A DNA stretch of 20,885 nucleotides from positions 1-20,885 of the forward strand of contig CAIYOB010000021.1 of the NCBI GenBank assembly GCA_903927685.1, read 5' to 3'. Within the stretch, counting starts at the first letter, position 1; the number at the start of each line of letters is the position of its first letter. Shown piece after piece: positions 15,572 through 20,885 of the stretch. The position numbers and the translations under genes were made by a program. This DNA comes from an uncultured Planctomycetaceae bacterium. GTDB lineage: Bacteria > Planctomycetota > Planctomycetia > Pirellulales > Pirellulaceae. The notes beneath the pieces were generated by a model. It was not told where the DNA came from, ran no database searches, and saw only the letters and a program-made list of their open reading frames with translations.

Positions 15572-15732
15572 GATGTCCGGGCCCGGCGGGAAACCACTTG
15601 CAGGGCATTGGACTCGTGGCCTCCCAGCGTTGCGTACGTTGGGAGCCGTGGCGGCGTGAAACACGCAGTTTGCCGCCGCGGCGGAACACCGCGGCATGAG
15701 CGGCTGGTTGCAGGCCGCCGGGCCCGGACATC
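15572..15732 (-). ncRNA. Second structured element with 18-base inverted repeat (element B), alternative msr-msd or repeat
   Basis: The arms GATGTCCGGGCCCGGCGG (15572-15589) and CCGCCGGGCCCGGACATC (15715-15732) are perfect complements, separated by 125 bases. The inner AACCA/TGGTT (15592-15596, 15705-15709) extends the stem. Inside are three local hairpins: CTCCCAGCG/CGTTGGGAG (15621-15629, 15637-15645, one wobble), GCGTG-AAA-CACGC, and CCGCGG/CCGCGG. The right arm overlaps the stop codon of the SWIM gene. Its size (161) is close to that of element A (142), and the two sit in tandem with a tight GCGCC-GAG-GGCGC hairpin between them (15558-15570). It could be the true msr-msd, part of a bipartite RNA, a terminator-like structure, or a dispersed repeat. 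The sequence does not decide between these. Confidence 0.4.
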
Positions 15733-17335
15733 ACACGTCCTCGTCGCCGTTAATGTTATCCCCCGCGTCGGTTGCCTTGTCAATCTCCCAACGCGACGGT
15801 TCCTTGCGGGCCGCCCGCAGTTCGGCTGCATCGGCCGGCACACTGCTCGGCCGATCCGCCCGCAGCGGCCCGCTGGCTTGAAACACGGCCAGCATGTGTT
15901 CGCACGGTCCCTGGTTCAGCAGGTGCGCGGCGAAAAACGGACAGGGACAGCGGCCGAAAATGATCTGGCCCGCGTCGTTGACCACGATCTCGACCGGGTG
16001 CATCCCGCCCGCTGCGCCGACGACTCGCCAGTCGCGATAGGTGATCTGCCGCGTGACGGGCCCATCGGGCGTCTTCAGCCGCCGCGTCTTCGTGGTTTCC
16101 TCGGCGGCACAGGAACGGATCTCGACCCGGCCGTCGTCCAGCAGCTTTGCCGCCAATTCGCGGCGCAGGTCGGGCGGAAAGTACCGGGCTTCGTCGATCG
16201 GCCGCTCGAACAACTCCCGCAGGCGATAGCGGCGGCTCTCGACGTCGAACATGCACCGACCCTGTCGGCACAGCCGGACCAGTACCCGCCCGGCCGCGGA
16301 CTCGTCGATCCCCAACTCGCCGGCCACTTCGCGCACCGAGCGGTGGTAGTGCCGGCGGAGCAGTTCGAGCGCCGCGTCCAGGTGCCGGTCGTCGGCCCCC
16401 GCCGCGTCGGCCAACAGGTCAAAGCCGCCGGTGCCGGTGAAACCGTTGGCGGAAAAACCGGTCATGCCGAGCACGAAGGTCATGCCCGGGAGCTTGACGG
16501 CATAGAAACTGGGCAGCGCGCGGCCCTTGAGATAGATGTCGACCGAATCGGCAAACGGGAGCAGGCCCTCGATCAGCTTCAGCCGCCGCCGCCCCCACAC
16601 GCGTGTGGACTTGAACTCGCTATAGTTGTGCTCCGCGCCCTCCAGCGGCACGACGTGCTCCCACGGCTCCAAGACCAGCCGCACGTCGTGGCCGGGCTCG
16701 AATTCGTACCGCAAGGCCCGCGGCGAGACACGGGCCTTGGTGTAGCGCAGGTACCGCAGCGCACTGAGCAGGTCGATCGGCTGGGCGGTGAGCCGAGTCC
16801 CCGGCAGGCTCATGGCGGCCTGAACCTGGAGGAAGCCGCGAACCCAGGCGTCCGGCAGCTCGACCTTCCGCTCGAAGCGGCCGCCCGCGCCCGCCGTGCT
16901 GACATCCAGTCCCTCGGCCCCGACGCGGAACGTCGTGCGGCGGCTGGTCCGCAGTTCACCCAGCGCGCCCCACAGCCAGGCGGTGAAATCGATGTTCGTC
17001 GTCCCCGTCACCACCTCGCCCTGCGGCTCGAACACCGCCGGCTCGACGATCAGGCAGGCATACACCGACTGGTCTTGGCTGAACGCTTCAAAGAACAACC
17101 GATCGGGATGGACCGTGATCACCGGATCGAGGATCTCGGACTGCGCCAGCCAGGTGTCGTCGGACCAGATGGCCGCGCCCAAGGCCCGAAGTGCGATCCG
17201 GAGGAGGAATCCATGCTGCTTGACGGCGCCCACGAACCGCACCGGCCGCCGGGCGTTGGCGGCGATCTGGAGCGACGCCTCGTCGCGGGTCGAGTCCAAC
17301 AGCGAGGGCGAAGCATAGTCGATCAGCACGATCAT
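15731..17335 (-). CDS. SWIM zinc-finger domain protein
   Basis: This encodes 534 residues from ATG 17335. The ATGA overlap with the upstream gene's stop (17332-17335) indicates translational coupling and fixes the start; the frame stays open further upstream but lies inside that gene. The first 380 residues are mixed and match no domain I can name (MIVLIDYASPSLLDSTRDEA, then VVPLEGAEHNYSEFKSTRVW). A winged-helix-like segment (SVREVAGELGIDESAAGRVL) lies near 355-375. The SWIM finger CPCPFFAAHLLNQGPCEHML near 460-480 has the full C-x-C...C-x-H zinc pattern. SWIM fingers bind DNA or protein and occur in YehQ-like proteins encoded with MoxR ATPases and vWA proteins. Neither of those is seen here. 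The gene ends within structured element B, upstream of the reverse transcriptase. Confidence 0.85.
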   Translation of the reverse strand: MIVLIDYASPSLLDSTRDEASLQIAANARRPVRFVGAVKQHGFLLRIALRALGAAIWSDDTWLAQSEILDPVITVHPDRLFFEAFSQDQSVYACLIVEPAVFEPQGEVVTGTTNIDFTAWLWGALGELRTSRRTTFRVGAEGLDVSTAGAGGRFERKVELPDAWVRGFLQVQAAMSLPGTRLTAQPIDLLSALRYLRYTKARVSPRALRYEFEPGHDVRLVLEPWEHVVPLEGAEHNYSEFKSTRVWGRRRLKLIEGLLPFADSVDIYLKGRALPSFYAVKLPGMTFVLGMTGFSANGFTGTGGFDLLADAAGADDRHLDAALELLRRHYHRSVREVAGELGIDESAAGRVLVRLCRQGRCMFDVESRRYRLRELFERPIDEARYFPPDLRRELAAKLLDDGRVEIRSCAAEETTKTRRLKTPDGPVTRQITYRDWRVVGAAGGMHPVEIVVNDAGQIIFGRCPCPFFAAHLLNQGPCEHMLAVFQASGPLRADRPSSVPADAAELRAARKEPSRWEIDKATDAGDNINGDEDV

Positions 17336-19212
17336 GGACTCACCGCCTCCCGCTGGTAGATCCGGGGCTGTTCCTGCGGGCCGCGCAGCTCGGCGTGCGC
17401 GTGCAGCACCTGGCCGATCAGCCCGATCAGTTCCTCCTTGGGGTATTTTGTGTCCGGCAGCCGCAGGGCTTCGCGGGCGCGGCGATGCACCACTCGGGCC
17501 GCCTCCGCGTCGGCCCGGGCCGCATTGGCCAAGGCCCCAAAGGCCGCCAGCCGCGTCTTGCGGTGCAGCGGCCTGAGCAGCGTGCCGATCAGGATATCGA
17601 GTGACTCGACGGCCAACGCCCGCGCCCGGTTGTCGTCCTGGGCAAGCACGCGGTAGGCCAGCATTTGCACGTGGATGTCCGAGCCTTCGACCAGATCGCG
17701 GACCGCCGCAGGCACCGCCAGCAAGGCGTCGAACGAGCGCACGAACAGCAACCGCGCCAGCTTGTTCGTCTGTAACAGCCGCGGGTAGCCGTGGATCGAA
17801 TAGGCCGGAATGCGCGTCAGCACGTTGGCCGCCCGGCGGGCGAACAGGGCCGGATCGCGGTCGCGAATCCCTTGGTAATAGTCGCCCAACGATTCGGCCG
17901 TCTCCATGATCCGGTCCCGTTCCTTGCGAGACCAGGCAAAGTCCCAGCGGACCTGCGTCGCGTAGCGGCTGGCCAGCACGTCGACCAGCTCGTCGTCGCC
18001 TGCCGCCTGAGCCGCGGCCAGCAGCTGCGGATAGCCTTGCCACCACGTGGGCGTGACATGCGGTTTGAACGGTCCACGGACCAGGTCCGGATAGCGGCGA
18101 TAGAACCGCGCCGCCAACTCGTCCTGCAGGCCGTGGACCGCGGCCAGTCCGAACCCCGCCCAGTTCCACTCCCGCGCCACGCCGGCCAGCGCCCGCAAGC
18201 GTCCCAGCCGCTCGGCTTCGGCCAGCGTCGCGTGGCTCAGCAGTCCCGCGACGGCCTCGTTGAACAGCGCCGGGTCGCGGTTGGCCCGAATGACGGCCGC
18301 CCACAAGTCCCACCAGCCGTGCTGCTCCGCCAGCTTCACCAGCGGCTTGGCGCGGTTCGAATGCCAGCCGCCGAGCAGGTCCGCGAGCCGAGCCCGGACG
18401 TAAGGCATCGCGTCGCGGCCCCGCTTCTCCAGCAGCTTCAGCGCCGTGCCGCTGCGGTCGATCCCCCAGCCTTCCGGATGACGTCGCTCCAGCTCGTCGT
18501 TCAACGTCCCTGCATCCGAGACGCGTGCGGCCAAATCCAGCACGTCGGCTTGCCACTGCTTCAGCGGCACCTGCCGGCGGTACAGCGACCAGCGCAGATC
18601 GGCATCACCGGCTTGTTCGGCGAGGGCGGCCAGCCCGCTCCACAGGGCGCGTTTCTCCTCGCCCCAGAAGCCGCGTTTCAGATGCCTCAGAATGAACCTC
18701 CCGGCCGCGCGGTCAGCTCGGTACAACGCGATCGCCACGTCTTCCGACAACTGAAACCAGACGTCATAGTCGTCTAGGACCACTGCCCGAGCCGCCGGCC
18801 CCGGTGCCAGTTCGTACTCGCGCACCAGCGCCGCAGCGAACGCCTTGTCGTCCAGTCCCCAGGCTTTGGCGGCGAACTTCCAGCGGAGCAGCCGCCGGGT
18901 CAGGTTCGAGTCGCGGTCCTGGCGGACGGCGGTCAGCCAGGGTTCCAGCCGGTCCGCATGGTCGGCCCAGCGGACCCGGCCCCAAGACCGCCCGTCGGCT
19001 TGCCACTCGGAAAAGTGGTTCAGGATGAAGGTCCGGAAGATCACCCGGTTGCGCCGGTACAGTGCGGGCCCCCAAGACCACGTCAGTCCGGGCAGGGCCG
19101 GATCGTGAGTCAGCCCTTCCAGGTTGTCCCGCAGGCGCGCATCGTCCGTCTGGCTGTCCAGCAACCGCTCGATCTGCAGCCGCAATCGTTTCGCCGTCGC
19201 GGATTCCCTCAC
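17332..19212 (-). CDS. Large alpha-helical protein of unknown function, partner of the SWIM protein
   Basis: This encodes 626 residues. GTG 19212 is supported by GGGGAG seven bases upstream. No signal peptide or membrane segment is seen. The sequence is Leu/Ala/Arg-rich and helical throughout, with many Trp. Sections look like degenerate helical repeats (AKPLVKLAEQHGWWDLWAAV, PALFNEAVAGLLSHATLAEA, then DELVDVLASRYATQVRWDFA), so a HEAT/TPR-like scaffold is plausible. I cannot name a family. The gene overlaps the SWIM gene by four bases (ATGA), so the two are probably made together and may form a complex. It resembles in kind the large helical partners found in MoxR-vWA-SWIM clusters, but that link is inference. 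Confidence 0.8.
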   Translation of the reverse strand: MRESATAKRLRLQIERLLDSQTDDARLRDNLEGLTHDPALPGLTWSWGPALYRRNRVIFRTFILNHFSEWQADGRSWGRVRWADHADRLEPWLTAVRQDRDSNLTRRLLRWKFAAKAWGLDDKAFAAALVREYELAPGPAARAVVLDDYDVWFQLSEDVAIALYRADRAAGRFILRHLKRGFWGEEKRALWSGLAALAEQAGDADLRWSLYRRQVPLKQWQADVLDLAARVSDAGTLNDELERRHPEGWGIDRSGTALKLLEKRGRDAMPYVRARLADLLGGWHSNRAKPLVKLAEQHGWWDLWAAVIRANRDPALFNEAVAGLLSHATLAEAERLGRLRALAGVAREWNWAGFGLAAVHGLQDELAARFYRRYPDLVRGPFKPHVTPTWWQGYPQLLAAAQAAGDDELVDVLASRYATQVRWDFAWSRKERDRIMETAESLGDYYQGIRDRDPALFARRAANVLTRIPAYSIHGYPRLLQTNKLARLLFVRSFDALLAVPAAVRDLVEGSDIHVQMLAYRVLAQDDNRARALAVESLDILIGTLLRPLHRKTRLAAFGALANAARADAEAARVVHRRAREALRLPDTKYPKEELIGLIGQVLHAHAELRGPQEQPRIYQREAVSP

Positions 19213-19629
19213 CGCTGGACTCCCCAGGAAAAGCGATGGTCAATCGGACCAGCCCCCGGCAAACAACGCTTGGGTTCTTCCCTCGCCGGTCATGCGTTGG
19301 GATTGTCGGAGATGGCAAGAGAAGTAGACGCCTGACACACTTCGTTGTCAACAGGCGGCCGACCGGCGACATTCCTTCGCACCTTGCATCGAGGCTTCTT
19401 CTTGGCAGACTTCACCACCTGTCGCTTCAGCGGCAAACAATTTTAGGTTCCCTATTGACAAGCGAGATTCCCGGTCGTCCAATTCTGGATAAGTGGAGCC
19501 GCTTAAGCCGGTTGGCTTGGGCGACGCACCGAGGCAAAGCAACCGGTGATAACGTGTTATCTGCAGGCGGAGATAATCCCGCAAGTAATCATATCGGTCT
19601 GACATTCCTCTGACCTGGGGCTCAAGTCG
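19213..19629. other. 417-base gene-free stretch, more AT-rich, with one hairpin
   Basis: No coding frame with a ribosome binding site or recognisable family is seen on either strand. Base composition looks lower in GC than the genes to the left. The one structured element is a hairpin near 19508-19546. The region must hold the promoters of the minus-strand SWIM cluster and of the plus-strand gene at 19630. Confidence 0.5.
19508..19546. other. Imperfect hairpin
   Basis: CCGGTTG (19508-19514) pairs with CAACCGG (19540-19546). A further CTTGG/CCGAG pairing lies inside across a small internal loop. There is no T-run on either side, so it is not a typical intrinsic terminator. It could be a leader structure or a repeat remnant. 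Confidence 0.3.
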
Positions 19630-20280
19630 ATGGCGCGAATCCAGCCGCCATTCGGATTCCCGGCTGACAGCGAATATCGTTTTCGTTTGGCTGGCCGACG
19701 CCTTCGTGTGGGGCCGTCCGGCGTGAGTACACTGAAGCTTCTTACCGAGATCTACAACTCCTGTCGGACCCGCAGCGATGGAAGGTGGCTGTATCGGCTT
19801 CGAGACCAATTCAAACGGGTGAAGGCGATCGATTCGCGCAGCGTACTGACCTTGGTCGTGGACCGCACCCACGATCGAACGCTGAGAATCCTGGCAATTT
19901 GGCTTCGCGGCCGCTGCGGAGGCTCTTTCGGAACGTCGGTCCTGTTTCGTTTTTCTGCCGACTCCGATACCCAGACCCGCAAGGAAGTGGCGCGCTCCCT
20001 CAAACGCATGGAGGCTTGGGCTCAGCTACGCGCAATAGCCGCCGACGATCCGAATCCACGCGTCCGACAAATGGCAACCTGTCGAATGGCCAAGCCATAC
20101 GAGGTTCGGTTGGGGAACGTCTCGAAAAACGTCTCCCGCCTGGAGGTACCGATTGGAAAACAGGAATTGGTGGTTTCGCCCGATCTTGACATTCGGGACG
20201 GTCGACCGCCAAAATCGACGTCACTCATACGGATGATTCTGGAACGAATACATCGGCTGGTCGAAGGACGTTCACGGTGA
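19630..20280 (+). CDS. Small HEAT-repeat-like protein
   Basis: This encodes 216 residues from ATG 19630; the ribosome binding site is weak (CTGGGG about 13 bases upstream). The centre contains helical pairs typical of HEAT repeats, clearest in AQLRAIAADDPNPRVRQMAT, preceded by DTQTRKEVARSLKRME. It is rich in Arg and probably cytoplasmic. The N-terminal 60 residues (FRLAGRRLRVGPSGVSTLKL) and the C-terminal 60 (VSRLEVPIGKQELVV) match nothing I know. HEAT scaffolds mediate protein or nucleic-acid contacts, and no specific role can be assigned. It lies in a more AT-rich flank and may be part of a recently acquired segment. Confidence 0.65.
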   Translation: MARIQPPFGFPADSEYRFRLAGRRLRVGPSGVSTLKLLTEIYNSCRTRSDGRWLYRLRDQFKRVKAIDSRSVLTLVVDRTHDRTLRILAIWLRGRCGGSFGTSVLFRFSADSDTQTRKEVARSLKRMEAWAQLRAIAADDPNPRVRQMATCRMAKPYEVRLGNVSKNVSRLEVPIGKQELVVSPDLDIRDGRPPKSTSLIRMILERIHRLVEGRSR

Positions 20281-20428
20281 ACGGCGGAGATCAGCCACAC
20301 GACCGATAACAATATGTTGCAATCGAGCGGCGGGCCTAGCCAACTCCTACGGTCAACGTCTTGGGCCGCCGCCGATTGAACATGGTCGTACGTGAAGGAA
20401 CTGAGGCGTACAGAAACTCGGAATCGCC

Positions 20429-20638
20429 ATGGCAGATCGAACCACTCCGGACCCGGAAACGTGTCAACTGCTCCGAGAGATCCGCGATGACCAGCGAGAA
20501 TCGCTCGGGATTACGAGGGCGACGATTCGATCCGTCAGGATTTTGGTCTGGTCCCTGGTAGCCCTGGTAGCTTTCGATGGCTTGGTGTTCGGTGCATTCG
20601 TCGTGAACGCCATGATCAAGATCAACACATTGGAATAA
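20429..20638 (+). CDS. Tiny single-pass membrane protein
   Basis: This encodes 69 residues from ATG 20429; no strong ribosome binding site is visible. The first 35 residues are polar and charged (PETCQLLREIRDDQRES) and probably helical. One membrane segment follows, ILVWSLVALVAFDGLVFGAF, then a short tail ending INTLE. The amphipathic helix plus anchor layout is common in small planctomycete membrane proteins of unknown role. An overlapping frame (20361-20561) has no such features. The gene is 148 bases after the HEAT-like gene and could share its transcript. Confidence 0.5.
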   Translation: MADRTTPDPETCQLLREIRDDQRESLGITRATIRSVRILVWSLVALVAFDGLVFGAFVVNAMIKINTLE

Positions 20639-20885
20639 AGGTTGCCAACTTCGTGTCGCATTTCGACCGGCCCCGATATAGGACCAAAGGTTGACGTGCG
20701 GGACACAGATCGCGACGCCGTTCGCGTCACAATCGGGTGGACGAGCGAACTGGAAATGGTTTGATGACAAGCGGGGGTAGATCCCGCCGGAGTAGCTCCT
20801 AGCCAGAGGCTCCGTATCGAGTGTTGCAGCCAGCGTATAAGGCGGTTTCGCCGAAGTCGCTGGTTGAAGCGTACACAGAAAGGAC
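20639..20885. other. Gene-free end of the window with a symmetric stem-loop
   Basis: No coding frame is evident. At 20828-20865 there is a symmetric structure. AGCCAGCG pairs with CGCTGGTT (one G-U), followed by a 5 by 5 internal loop (TATAA opposite GAAGT). An inner GGCG-GTTT-CGCC hairpin closes it. A second short hairpin, GCGGG/CCCGC, lies at 20771-20787. Neither has a following T-run. They could be a repeat or the leader of a gene beyond the edge. Confidence 0.4.

Noticed and set aside
15449..17359. Plus-strand open frame across the SWIM gene and the structured gap
   Set aside because: It is low-complexity, lacks motifs, and runs opposite a gene with a complete SWIM finger.
17336..18556. 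N-terminal extension of the SWIM frame by about 400 codons
   Set aside because: It lies wholly within the upstream helical-protein gene, and the ATGA overlap at 17332-17335 gives a far better start.
19348..19872. 174-residue minus-strand frame overlapping the HEAT-like gene start
   Set aside because: No family features and no ribosome binding site; it conflicts with the better-supported plus-strand gene.
1..20885. CRISPR arrays, tRNA or rRNA genes, insertion sequences
   Set aside because: No regularly spaced direct repeats, no cloverleaf or rRNA segments, and no transposase motifs were recognised on reading both strands.

Overview
The window is high-GC, densely coded bacterial DNA. Several gene types are characteristic of Planctomycetota: a DUF4058 protein, a secreted neutral-ceramidase-like protein, a Tat-exported enolase-superfamily enzyme, LamG-fused glycoside hydrolases, and a PIF1-like helicase carrying HRDC and HTH_40 domains. 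Short phrases resembling dispersed planctomycete intergenic repeats fit the same origin. The assignment rests on gene content only; no rRNA or other marker gene is present.

Region 1 (1-2150, minus strand) holds the 5' part of a DUF4058 gene and the decayed remains of a secreted LamG plus agarase-like glycoside hydrolase gene. The decay shows as two in-frame Trp-to-stop changes, an internal deletion and a lost C-terminus. Region 2 (2300-4771, plus) is a helicase. Region 3 (4833-7638) is a divergent pair: a Tat-exported mandelate-racemase-like enzyme (minus) and an intact secreted agarase-like hydrolase (plus). The short gap between them carries a perfect palindrome flanked by a direct repeat.

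Region 4 (7922-10109, plus) is a two-gene operon of an ABC/AAA ATPase and an HNH nuclease, the architecture of the Septu (PtuA/PtuB) anti-phage system. Region 5 (10269-13459) is a secreted ceramidase-like gene convergent with a secreted GH16 enzyme.

Region 6 (13481-19212, all minus) is the most interesting stretch. Read in the direction of transcription it holds a large helical protein of unknown function, a SWIM zinc-finger protein translationally coupled to it, and a 356-base gap with two tandem structures, each closed by a long perfect inverted repeat. These are followed by a reverse transcriptase with the retron signatures NAxxH, YADD and VTG, and then a MacroD-type macro-domain protein. 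I read this as a retron, with candidate msr-msd RNA immediately upstream of the reverse transcriptase and a macro-domain partner downstream. The main rival explanation for the inverted repeats is a pair of dispersed MITE-like repeats. Region 7 (19213-20885) looks more AT-rich and holds a small HEAT-like protein, a tiny membrane protein and two imperfect hairpins.

Two themes run through the window: polysaccharide breakdown (two agarase-like genes, one dead, plus GH16 and the enolase-superfamily enzyme) and genome defence (the Septu-like pair and the retron, about 4 kb apart). Functional links between modules are inference.
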